Assembly (NCBI GenBank): GCA_020002185.1
Contig: CM034531.1
Span: 83,331,608 to 83,395,607 of the forward strand
DNA: 64,000 nucleotides
DNA from: Paraescarpia echinospica
Lineage: Eukaryota > Annelida > Polychaeta > Sabellida > Siboglinidae
Direction: 5' to 3'
Positions within the stretch are counted from its first letter, which is position 1. Every line of letters starts with the position of its first letter. The position numbers and the translations under genes are program-made. The notes below the pieces were generated by a model. That model worked only from the letters and a program-made list of their open reading frames with translations. It was not told the origin of the DNA and made no database searches. Of the stretch, positions 41,801 to 52,806 are shown piece after piece.

Positions 41801-42366
41801 GATTTAGGTCACTTGGTGTTTGCATCAGCTCCTTATGGCATGTGGAACACATCATTTAATTTTCACAAGAATACTTAGAGGGTTGTCAACTTGTCATAAT
41901 TTTTTCCTGTAAATGTAGTGTAATATAATAATTTTCAGAGCTTCAAAAATGTTATTGTAACAAGCCAAATTAGTTTGTAAATATGTGTAATTTGACAGAC
42001 CAAATTTAAAGTGAGAAAAACTCTTCTGACTCGAATGACAGTGTCCTGCCTTAATCTGCTGGGTGCAAATAGAAGGACACGACATCTAGTGTTAGTCTGC
42101 TTGCGTCAATCTCGTAACATGTCGTGTTGTAGATGGAGACCTTGTCGCAGTTCATCCACAACGAGCTGAAGATCATCATCGACTACCAGACCCACCACCG
42201 CCTGAGAGAGGCCCAGGGACGCGTCTTTGCAGAGGGCCTCAACGAACGCGTCCGGTATTGGTCAGTCGGACAGGCGGTCATCATTCTCCTCGTCGGCATT
42301 GGTCAGGTGATGGTCCTGCGCAGCTTCTTCACGGACAAGCGGCCAGTTGTAGTTAGCAGCACATAG
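35721..42366 (+). CDS. TMED7: p24 family cargo receptor, gamma class (TMED3/TMED7-like)
   Basis: Three exons (35721-35870, 41324-41569, 42133-42366), all joined in phase 0, encode a complete 209-residue type I membrane protein. Residues 1-20 are a signal peptide ending at ALA-like IVLA|GE. The GOLD domain follows with the paired cysteines KQCFHEH and KFCFSNEF and the hallmark [12 protein letters not shown] coiled-coil stretch ([20 protein letters not shown]) leads to a single transmembrane segment ([20 protein letters not shown]). The short cytosolic tail RSFFTDKRP has the FF motif bound by COPII/COPI. p24 proteins form heteromers that cycle between ER and Golgi and load GPI-anchored and other cargo. 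Length is slightly below vertebrate TMED3/7 because the segment after the GOLD domain is shorter. The gamma class is secure; TMED3 and TMED7 are not separable here. Confidence 0.93.
36250..37020. repeat. ~170-bp satellite-like tandem array
   Basis: Four to five diverged monomers. Recurring landmarks are CAACAGRCC, GGCCATAATGTCCATGA, TATGAAGAT, CACATTAATAATGGTAATAA and TAATTAGT, at about 36314, 36492, 36661, 36829 and 37001, that is every 168-178 bp. It is intronic and not transcribed as an ORF. Confidence 0.8.
38051..38138. repeat. GGCCA pentamer tract
   Basis: Five perfect GGCCA units (38078-38102) inside a wider CCAAGGC/GGCCAAG-rich, markedly GC-rich patch in otherwise AT-rich intron. Confidence 0.85.
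41324..41569 (+). CDS. TMED7: TMED exon 2
   Basis: 82 codons, most of the GOLD beta-sandwich: [20 protein letters not shown] to EMPMTQ|GTAACG. It contains KFCFSNEF and TVYFDFQVG. Confidence 0.93.
42133..42366 (+). CDS. TMED7: TMED exon 3 (coiled coil, TM, FF tail)
   Basis: 77 codons plus stop, starting [15 protein letters not shown] after TTGTAG. Membrane segment and cytosolic tail [15 protein letters not shown], stop TAG. Confidence 0.93.
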   Translation: METLSQFIHNELKIIIDYQTHHRLREAQGRVFAEGLNERVRYWSVGQAVIILLVGIGQVMVLRSFFTDKRPVVVSST

Positions 42367-42445
42367 TGGGGAAATTGTTCGTTAGTGGCTACAGGTGAAA
42401 TAATGTGTTTCGAGATAAGCCGACTATGGCAGTAGGAGAAGTGTA

Positions 42446-42615
42446 CCGTATTTGACCGAATTATCACCCATGGGTGGTTATGTCGAGATTTCTTAAATCT
42501 CAATACGAGCGTGGGCTTCATAAAACCCCTTATAAAAATTATTGAAACAAACTAGGGATGTAAGAGATTTTCCGGAATTAGGTGGACAAAAATGCGGTAC
42601 TGCGGTCAAATACGG
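42446..42615. mobile_element. 170-bp MITE with TA target duplication
   Basis: Terminal inverted repeats CCGTATTTGACCG at both ends, flanked by TA on each side (42444-42445, 42616-42617). It has no coding capacity and resembles a Tc1/mariner-derived MITE. It sits 80 bp after the TMED stop codon, so probably in the 3' UTR. Confidence 0.85.
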
Positions 42616-42617
42616 TA

Positions 42618-43611
42618 ATTGGGAGGGGGAAATCTGAGGGTGGGTCCATAGTGCCAGCCATTGTACGTCACTCATTGTCTGTTCTTGTTGTTCACGCCGT
42701 CATTTCATTGGGTGACTATTTTTGTATTGTGTCACTGCAATGCAGACAGTTAGCATCGTTTACTTGAAGGGTGGGTCTTTGAGAAGCAACGTTGCTATCA
42801 CAGACTTGATTGTTATACCCAGTGCTCGACAATCAAGCTGTCCATTGGTCACCGTCAAAAAACTACCCGTAATACACAACAAAAATGTATTTAATACAGT
42901 TTTCATATTGTCAATGATCTATTAGAAATATTATTTTAACTTGTAACGACACAGTTAGCAGGGCCTTGTTTGAAGACGAAATGGTGCCAACACTTAATGT
43001 TGAGCCCTGGTGCCCATTGTAAGACAGACTGGGTGGTATTCAGGCAGTGCTAGTCTTTCCACGTAATCCAATTTATATGGGCATACTCTTGTAGAGTCTG
43101 TCATAAGTAATGTCTGATGAATATAATAGGTCATAGCACGCATTAAACCACCTTGCGTTACTTTTTTCTTGAATGTTTATTGTGTTGATTGACTGCTGGT
43201 GAACATTCCGTAACTGGTAAATTAGGGATTGTAGCAATCATTCCTGTATGTTTGACTCGACTGCAGAGTCTCCGGTCTGAACTAATGTGCCTCTGTTGCT
43301 TTGCTGTCTTGAGTTTGTTTTATTTTCCACCCCAATCAACAATGGTATTCTGTTGGACGAATTAAGCTTAAACACTAACAGTTTTATATTAACCTGGCCT
43401 GCTAATATTGGTTTTGTTAATTAGAAAAGATGCAATTCATAAGAAATCTAGTGTGTGGGTATGTGTATATAGAATTCCAGTTTTCTGGTCTTGAGCCAGT
43501 AACTTATGAAGGTTGGTGAAAGTGGGAATGTTTGTTAGTTGTATTTTTGCGTTTTAATCATCTTCGATCCCTACTGGTGACAAAGTTGACCGAAAGTCAG
43601 AAACCTTCCAG
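42618..43611. other. TMED 3' region and intergenic sequence
   Basis: No exon was supported. A phrase near 42960-43015 (CAGGGCC ... GAGCCCTGGTGCC) has imperfect terminal symmetry, perhaps a small MITE. No clear AATAAA site for TMED was identified. Confidence 0.35.
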
Positions 43612-44490
43612 TAAACATCTTAATATGCTCATATGCCTTTGTGAGGAGTGGCGTCTCCGTGATGCTTCCCGTGAACAAATGTAAGTACTTTTATTATTCA
43701 GTTCAGTATATTATTCTTTGCTTTGTTTCATTCGATAGATATCCTATGCATAATTACACAGTGTTCTTCACACAACCTACTGGTACCTGTGGCGTCTCAC
43801 CTCTATTTCTGACACGTCGTTACCTCTCCATTTCATTTCGTATTCCTTACGTTTACGTTCGTTATGTGTCACGGTTGTCTATATTTACATTTCAGGTCTG
43901 ACAGTGCTACTGTTGATGACGATGATACCTGGAGTATGACAAGCAGTGATTCCAGTATCTCGGATTGCACGTGAGTGTTCAACGATTATATACATACTTT
44001 ACTAATACTTATTTATGTTCTACTTACCACGTTTCTCATTCTCTTCAATGTATATACACAGTCCTTTCCTGTCTATGCGTATGCTGACCTCGCCTGCCCT
44101 CCTGTTGTTTCGGTTAGCTATGCAGTGTCTGGTTACCGATCACGTCGGCAGACATATTGTGCCATAGTCCATTCTTGTCTCTCCCGTCTGCTGTTGACCT
44201 AGCTTGCCCTTTTATCGTGTCGGCTACCTACGCGGTGTCTGGTTACATCACTGGCTTATTCCCATCGGCTGTACTTTGCAATATCATATATGTTTCACCG
44301 ACAATATTTTAAAAGTTTTCATATATGTTCCAGAGAGGAGGAACTCCTCGACAACCACTACTGTTCGTTCTGCCTCGTGCTACTTGAACTCCTGAGGACA
44401 CGGGCCCGATTTGACCCCGACCCTGTTCCCTCTCCGGACACAGGGAATGTCGAAGATTGGGATGCGGCGACCAATGATGTTGAACGCTAA
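43612..44490 (+). CDS. unrecognised small acidic protein, three exons
   Basis: Exons 43612-43680, 43896-43970 and 44334-44490 join in frame (phases 2 and 2) across GT-AG introns and end in TAA. An ATG at 43625 would give about 96 residues: MLICLCEEWRLRDASREQM, then the acidic Ser-rich SDSATVDDDDTWSMTSSDSS, then EEELLDNHYCSFCLVLLELL and an Asp/Pro-rich end. The only notable motif is CSFC. It could instead be the C-terminus of a longer protein, as exon 1 stays open upstream of the ATG to its acceptor. No family recognised. Support comes from the matching phases and the acidic coding bias over three exons. Confidence 0.5.
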
Positions 44491-45624
44491 TGTGTTATTA
44501 AAACTAATTCCCCTCTGGAAACAGGGGACATTGGTGTGCGGACTATGATGATGATGAACGCTAATGATTAAAACTAATCAACTTTCAAACTGTGGTGTTT
44601 GTCGGTTATTACCTTAGCAATAATTCTTCTTTCATTCATACATATATACTCTTTCGTTTATTCCTCGTTATACACGGTTTATAAACATTATTCACACACA
44701 CACACACACATCTTTCAGTATACAACATAGGCAGACTTACCTATCACTTCGTCAATACATCATTCAGTTTACTTCTTTATTTCTCATGATACACCTTTCA
44801 TCAACTTTTCTCTTTGATCTTTCGTTATGACTCTTTGATCTTTCGTTCCTTTCAACACCTTTTAAAACTTTCCTCTTTGATCTTTCGTTCCTCATATACA
44901 CAATAGGACTTCCATCGCTACTCACTCCACCAACAAGGGGCGCTACATACGCTCACACATACGGTCACGTGACTACTCACTTTGCTCAGGGGGGCGACCG
45001 TCGAAACCTCCCTAGTATCGCTCAAAAATACGGCAAAACTCCTCAGGATACCCCTCCAAAAACTCATTGCTACTACTCATAATTAAATAATAACTGAACA
45101 ATTTGAACATTTAAAATCACTGAGGCATCACCAAGTGAGAGCTGTTAATTGGTTTAATAACGTATAGGAAGAGGGCGCACATTTCAAATAGAAAGCAAAC
45201 ATGGTGGACGGTGTTGGTAAGATCGATCGATTTCGAAAGCGTTTGCAGACAATTAGATTAAGGCTAATTTACTTTAGATGGGAGCAAAATCAAAATAAGT
45301 TCTTTTAAAACGTTTTTAGAGAATGTTGGTGTGCTGAGTGTAAAACAATACCCTTCTAATTAACATAATATTGATCACGTAATAAAACTAAGCCATTTTG
45401 GCAACATGTTGGAGAGGTCCATGACCCCCGTCAATTAAAAACTATAAAACTGCGTAAGTTTTACTTCTGAAAACAAATTGGCGACCCAATTATGTTACGA
45501 CCCAAGGGTTAAGAACCGCAGCACTAAACTGTATTCAGCAAGTTCGTAGTCATATTAATTGCTAACAACGTCGTAACACACGTGCATTATAATGCTTTTT
45601 AAAGCATTGAGCTATACATTTTAG
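44491..45624. other. intergenic / upstream region of the SH3_15 gene
   Basis: It contains three copies of CTTTGATCTTTCGTT (44812-44900) and a short CA run. An ATG at 45201 (MVDGV then a strong donor G|GTAAGA) resembles the MVEGVG start of mind bomb, but its phase does not fit the exon at 45625, so an exon between them would be needed. Confidence 0.4.
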
Positions 45625-45701
45625 GTTCTGGTTTTGAGAGGCATCGTACGCAAAGTCGACGACGACGGCGACGTTCATGTGGAATGTATGAATCACAAAA
45701 A
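45625..45701 (+). CDS. SH3_15 gene exon a (half domain)
   Basis: 25 codons plus two bases: VLVLRGIVRKVDDDGDVHVE then CMNHK. It is the second half of an SH3_15 domain; the exon with its first half was not found upstream. Same length and phase as 57291-57367. Confidence 0.75.
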
Positions 45702-48700
45702 GTACGTTAATACAACTATATTTTTATACCAGAAACATACTACACACACGCCCAGATACATGCATTTACAGATGCATGCACAGATGCTCGCACGCACAGA
45801 CACACGCACTTACACGCGCATTCACAATCACACATGGACGCCCACGCTCATGCACGCACGCTGATACAAATACACGCGTGCCCGCGCGCACGCGCGCACA
45901 CACGTACATCACACTTTTTCAGTCTGTCTGTCTCTGTTTGTCTGTCTGTCCGTCCCTCCCTCCATCCCTCCCTTCCTCTCTCCGTCCGCCCGTCCCTCCC
46001 TCCCTCCCTCACTCCCTCTCTCACTCCCTCACTCCCCCCTCCCTCCCTCTCTCCCTCACTCTCCCTGTCATTGGTGATTCAAAGCTTATCGATAGTTCAT
46101 TTCTATTAGATGGTGTTTCAATCCAACCTTGGTGGAGATCATTGATACGTCTGACACAACTATCGAGGTTGGTGACTTCGTGTTTGTGGTCGACTCCTAC
46201 AAAACCGTCAAGACTCTGCAGGACGAAGATCACGGAGGATGGCACGACACTATGCGAGAGGTTTGTAATTTTTAGTATCCTCCATATAAAAATAGGTAAA
46301 TTTCATAATCGCCTATCATATCGTTCCTAATGCATCCATGTGACTAACACCTCTGAGTTTGCTTGTTTCAACAAGATTATTTATTTCACCTACGTATGTT
46401 TTGTATTCACTCGTCAGACCACGAAAATTGTTTCATATCACAAAAAATGTTTGATATGATATCTAAGGCATTTTAGTTTACTTGTAATATTGAAATTTTT
46501 TTGTACTTATGGACATTCAACAACTTTCATTTTAAATGTATTAAATAATTGAGAGTTCGACTATTTGTTTCTTGTAGACTCTGGGTTCAGCTGGCACAGT
46601 GTTGGAGTTACTGCCAAATGAAAGTGCCAGAGTTCTCATTTCTGACCATCCATGGGTCTACAACATGACGGCTCTACGACATGTTGCCAGATCAGGTACA
46701 TATAAACATCTGCTTCTATCTATCTCATTATTTGAAACAATCTATTTTGACAGTAACAGATGTACCACGTGTAGTTTAAGTCAATTCCATGAATCATAAA
46801 TACTTGTTGCATTTTTGTATTAACATGATAAAATTATTATGGATAATATTCATTTTTTCACAGCAGAACCAAATACATCATGTCATTTTGTAGTAGTGTG
46901 AGCAATGTAATTGCTATAATATTATTTTTGAATTTTCTACATAAAATTGAACCTCTTATATACAGTGTTTTGATCAGCTACTGTCATCGATAAGCGTCAT
47001 GCAATAATTGCCATAGTTATAACCATTTAAGTATTGCATATATTACTCGTAAATCAAGCTGTAGTTTCCTATGTAACTTATATATTGTGACAATACACCC
47101 ATGCTACCCCCTAGTATCCCCAAACTATCCACTTCATAACTAGACCTTCTTGATGAAGGTCATCTTGCTAGGGTTACCACATGACATCCACTGTCGATTC
47201 CTCTAACATTACAAAAGTCATTTTTAATTGTCATAACACTTTGATTCCCATCTTGTTATTATAGCAATAGTTATTTTGGAAATACGTTTTGATTTGTTCA
47301 CAATAATAGCAGTCTTAGGAAAGAGTTTGCCTGTATGATAGAAACGCGTCCGATTTACAAAAAAACTACTGGGTACAAGGAACAGTTAAGATGGTGGATA
47401 GAAGGAGAATGCAACTAAGACGGGAGGACGTTATATCGATGCAGAAGAGGATGACAGGTGGAAGGAGAAGGCTGTTAATTGGGAAATGTACATACGGGAA
47501 CTGTTGATGCAGTGCACCAGTACACAAACTAGCTTCGTCCCTCCGTAGAGGGAGCAACGAGAAAGAACAAAATATGACTCCCAACTTTCATGAGTATAAA
47601 GCATAACAACATTTTTGTCGACCGTATTTAATACATCTCAAAGAACATGGGTCTGTTAGTCAACAGCAACCATGAACTAATTAATTGTGGAGCCTAGTAG
47701 CGCTGCGGTAAGAGCTCTGAGAGTACCCGGGCTCGAATCTTGTGTGGCGGTGTCGAACCTTGGGCAAGTTCGTATACTCTACCTTGCTTCAGTTCACGCA
47801 GCTGTAAGAATGAGTACCTGGCTATAGACAGTTTTGTCGGTGTGATATGTTATGCAGTTTACTTCTGTATATGTGCGTGACTATGTTACCCTTCTAGTTA
47901 GAGGGATTTTATTAGCTGTATTGTATTAGTTATAGAACCAAGGCACTGAGCTAAAGTAGCAAGGTATTGAATAACTGAACTAATAATTAAGTTATGATTT
48001 TATTCTTTCATAGATCTAAGTCCACACAAGAATGCAGAAGACGATGGTTTTGTGGAAGCGTTGCTTGGGGCAAGCATATTTCCGGAATCCCGGTCAGAAT
48101 CGCTGCAAAAAGGCACTGCAACAGGATGTGATGACTCGTCAACCGATGAGGTATATGAAACCAGTGCATATTTATTTTATTTCGCTCTTTGAGAAAATGT
48201 GTGTTCCGTTTGGTATTGCTTATTTTCACGTATTTATGTACCTGGTGATCTAGAGTTACTACTTATTTTCTCGTTATATTACTTATTCTAAAATTGACAC
48301 AGGATTGTCATTAATTGTCAAATGTTCTACTACGTATTCACTTATTTGCTCATTATATTTCTTATTCAAAGATTGACCCAACAATATATATATATATATA
48401 ATCCTTAACGGCAGTATAGGCAGACCAAATATGCATACTGCGTTGATTTAGGCAGACTGCTGTTTTAGGCAGACCAAAGCCGATCTGCCTAAAATTGTGA
48501 GACCTGGGGCCGGTTTCATGAAGCGGCTATGACCATTCTTAACGCTAAGATGATTGTCTTAGTAAATGATATGATTTTTTTAAATATAAGCGAACATAGT
48601 TGTTTACGCAAACACATGACGCTAAGTAATGGTGTAACTTTAAGTACGCTCCATGAAACCGGCCCCTGGTTGCGTGGATAATACGTTTAGTATAAAATTC

Positions 48701-51700
48701 AAACTGGTAGTATACGTAGTACAACTAGAAATATAATGACGTGAAATTATTTGCACCAAGAATAATATTTTGATTTTGAGAGCATCATTTTCGGGTGTTA
48801 TGTATCATGTCTCTCATAATGGAGTGGTCTGCCTGTGCTGCCTTTAGGAATATATATATATATACATATATATATCTGTGGTGTAACAAATCGCAAAAGT
48901 CATGAATTTTGGGGGTTCTCCTCATTTAGGACCATTGATGTAGATTGAGCAAGCAACTTACAGATAATTGGACTGTTTTTCGCATGCACTTAAAATATGA
49001 TTATGCGGTCATTTTTTTGGCATCTAGAGCATGTCAAAGTCTGAACACATACCTTTTTGGCAGTTTGCCAAAAACACTTTTGCCTCTCTCTGTCTGTGTG
49101 TGTGTGTGTCTCTCTCTCTCTCTCTCTCTCTCTATGATTATACGATTGTCTTTAATTTTGAAGACAAGACCAACAGCACCTGAAGGAAACAATGTACAAC
49201 TCTGAGTGTACAAGTATTGTTCATTTAACATAACATTAATTGTTGTTTTAATGCTAACGGAGAACGTAACCAAGTGTCATACAAAATTGGAGCGATATGT
49301 GAAGCAATGTTATGTGATCCAGTATAACAAATATACTCGACATATATCATTTATGTAAACACTTGGCCATAATAAAAACATTACAATATACAGCATTACG
49401 TAGTTTATACGATGATTTAATGTAAATGTTGTTATTTGGACAGTGTGTAGACGATTTCGGCGCCATGAAGGGTGACATGTGTGACAACGTAACAATGAAG
49501 TACATATATGGCGAATGGTAATATTCCTTTTTATTAATTGGGTCATTTCGAAGACAGTCTATATATACTTATGTCTTATTATCTCACTCTATCGAGGCTT
49601 AGTTTTCAAATGTTCTACTGTCTAATTGGAATGTTTTGGTGCAAGCCAAAACGGTCTTACAATGCATACTGTTGGTATACTCTAACAAATGTTGTTTACT
49701 GGAGCGTAGTGTATACGTGGAATGTAGAATACGTCAGTTTATGAGAGAAAATGTGCGTAGGGATATGAGGACCATGTCCCTACCCGTGTTCGGTGTAAAA
49801 CTGTGGAACCAATTAAATACATCGCTTGCTAGTTTAACGCCAAAACATAAATTTAAGCGTCAATATGTCGATATTCTGTTCAACAAATATGTTTTGTAAA
49901 TTAGCATATGGGAATGTCCCTGATGCAAGTAGAGGAAAGCGGATAACCATTTTCATTATGTATCACTGGAGTGAAACTTTGTGTATGCATGTACATTTTA
50001 GTGTGTATATGTATAGTTATAACTTCTCATTAAGTATGGCCATATACCTTCTAAAATGTTTTTGAATAATTTAGGATAGGCATTTAAAAGTTGAAAACTT
50101 CATATCTACACCTTTTCAAACAATATTTTTTTTATTTACGTCCTTACATATAATTTACTTTGAATATTATACGCATGGCTTAATTTTGATTCATGACTTA
50201 TCTTGACTTGATATGTTCTTTCTATGATATGTTTGAAATAAATTGATTGATTTAATGGTTGGTTGATTGATTTATTGATTGAATGCTTGATTGATTGATC
50301 GATCGATTGATATACACAGGTCTGTGTGATGCGCCTAGTTCTATAGCTTAACGTGTAATAAAGTTCCCCCTGCTGGTGCATAGCCTCTCCACATACAACA
50401 TTCTAGCACAACCCCCACGTGGTACACTGCGGAATGTGCAGATGTTGAGCACCTTGAGGCCCTAGACGAATGTGATAGGGATATCAGAGCAGATTGGAGC
50501 CCCAGAGGTGTGATGTGCAGGACTCACCTGTGCTCGGATATGTCCCGATATTACGCTATTCCAATCCCCCATCTATGGGACAATAGAACAGGGCAGATTT
50601 AACGTAAACTCTAATAAAAGATAGCAAACCACTGTCTAGCAAGATAGAAGGATGCCTACCACTATTATTCCCTTATCCTTCCGGGATTTGTAGCCCGGAA
50701 GGATATAAAACACGTCCTAAACTGACACCACTTGACATGTTTAATTGCAGTAAATAATATGTCATGACTCTCCTCTTTCAGGTGGGCATATCCAAAGGAC
50801 ATACAGGAGTCTTGTCAAGCAGAAGAAGAAACACAGGATGATACTTGCCAACGCTTCAAACGGTACATGCTAACAACGCTTGTCTATCTTACATATGTCA
50901 AAATATGTGATGTATTATTATCGCTTTTGTGAATTTAGTTTTTTCATTTGAAATGTTATAATTACATAACACAGAGGGTACAGTGTAAGTTTTTGACATT
51001 AAGCAACTTTTAAATACTCCACATTATTAACTGATTATGCTTAAATTAACCTTTTATATCAAATGTTTAAGTCGTTTTAATGGTTTACAGCATAGTTGTA
51101 CATTTATTGAAAATTAGCATTTCGATAAAAATAACTTCACATGTGGTTTTCGTAACACCCAGACTCGATGTGGCAGAGTGACTAATTCTAACAATGTAAA
51201 CAAATATATGACAAGGTTGGATAAGTCATACATGCATAATTTATGTACAAAAGAACCCTTCACATGCGGCAACCCGTGTGACTGACACAAGATGGCCTTA
51301 AAGGGGTGGCGTAATTACTAAGCCTGGTCAGATATACGGATGTGCAGTTCTGGCAACTCTGTTAATATCCATATGCGTGCATAATCTTCAAAAGCCATTT
51401 AGTGTTAGTACAAAAGTATAAACATAATACGTTTAATATTAAAACATCATTGCTTGGCATTCAATAGGAATTAATTTGCTTTGAAAGCTTGCAACGAAAG
51501 GTGATATTTCTTGAATTATGCTTGGGGTGTTTGTTGGCCGTTTTATAATGTAATACCTCGCCGCACTACAACGTAGAAGGGTGGCCGTTAGAAAAAACAA
51601 ACACTGATATAGGTGTCGTTTTCAAGAGGAAGCCGTTTCCGATAAATGGCTGCTTTTAGGGTTTCTACTGTACTATAGGTACCCAATGTATTCATTGTCC

Positions 51701-52766
51701 AATGGTCATCAGGGGTTTGCTTTCGATAGCAATTTTGTTGGTGAATATTATTACACTGTCTCATTATGTTCCATGTTATGACCATGCTACAGTTATTAGG
51801 AAACACAACGCCATCATTTATATAATCAAAAACAATAAATACTTCACATATAAGGTAAAATGTGATATCACTGAAATGATGACACGATGTGAATTGTTTG
51901 TCCTAGATACGACGTTGTCCTTATCGAGGAAGACGATGAGAAAATGAAATTGTACCAGGAAGGTCACGGTGGCTGGATGCCTAGCATGGTCGCGGTAGGT
52001 CAGCCATTTATCTATTTTTGAATTCACCACCTCCCGGAGTGCGCATCCCTTGCAGACTCAATATGGAAATAAATATAACATAGCTTTTTCAGGATAGGTG
52101 CTAATTACTATAATCGCAAATGGTTTTTACATAAAAGGTGTGAGGCATTTTGTACAGTAAAGCAGGTGTTACAGAATGGCTAGTGAGATCACAGGATTAA
52201 ACAATCCAATTAAATATGATAAATGAGTTCAATAATTGTATGTTAACATGTTTAGCATTAAGGCAATCGGTCCTACCAACGAGGTGTATTACACTAACCA
52301 CTAAGTTGGGGGAGTTGCTTGAGCTAATACTATTTTCATATTCTGAACCCCAAGATACTCACCTCCCCTGTTGAATTTTTAGAAGAAAATTAAATCTACG
52401 AACAACTATAATGGCCCCGCTAGATTGCTGACTGAATTTCAGCACCACACATGCAAAACTGACAGAGATAAGTGCCATTTTTAAATTGTGACCCGAAGAT
52501 ACCCAACCCCCAGACGAATTTCAAAACAAATCTAAGATCACTTAATCACAAACCAAATTTCATCCCCATACATGCAAATGTAACAGAAATATGGGTCAAC
52601 AGACATACAGGTGGGCTGGCGGGCTGGCGGCGGGCGGGTGTGTAAGTGGGTGGGCAGAGAACCACATTGTTTTATAATATAGATGTATTATTCTGAAAAA
52701 TAGGCAGTTGCGACAATAGAGAGTGGTGGATTCGTTTGGCTAAGAAAACAATACTTGCACCCACAA

Positions 52767-52806
<40 letters not shown>

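Noticed and set aside
41666..41878. Possible extra TMED exon in intron 2
   Set aside because: Exon 2 joins exon 3 directly in phase and matches p24 architecture; the frame here has no family similarity.
45776..46330. 184-codon plus-strand frame
   Set aside because: Microsatellite His/Thr and Ser/Pro sequence running across a real SH3_15 exon in the wrong frame.
47690..47770. tRNA gene candidate
   Set aside because: Box-A and box-B-like sequences are present but no cloverleaf closes and a SINE core follows; it is a SINE head.
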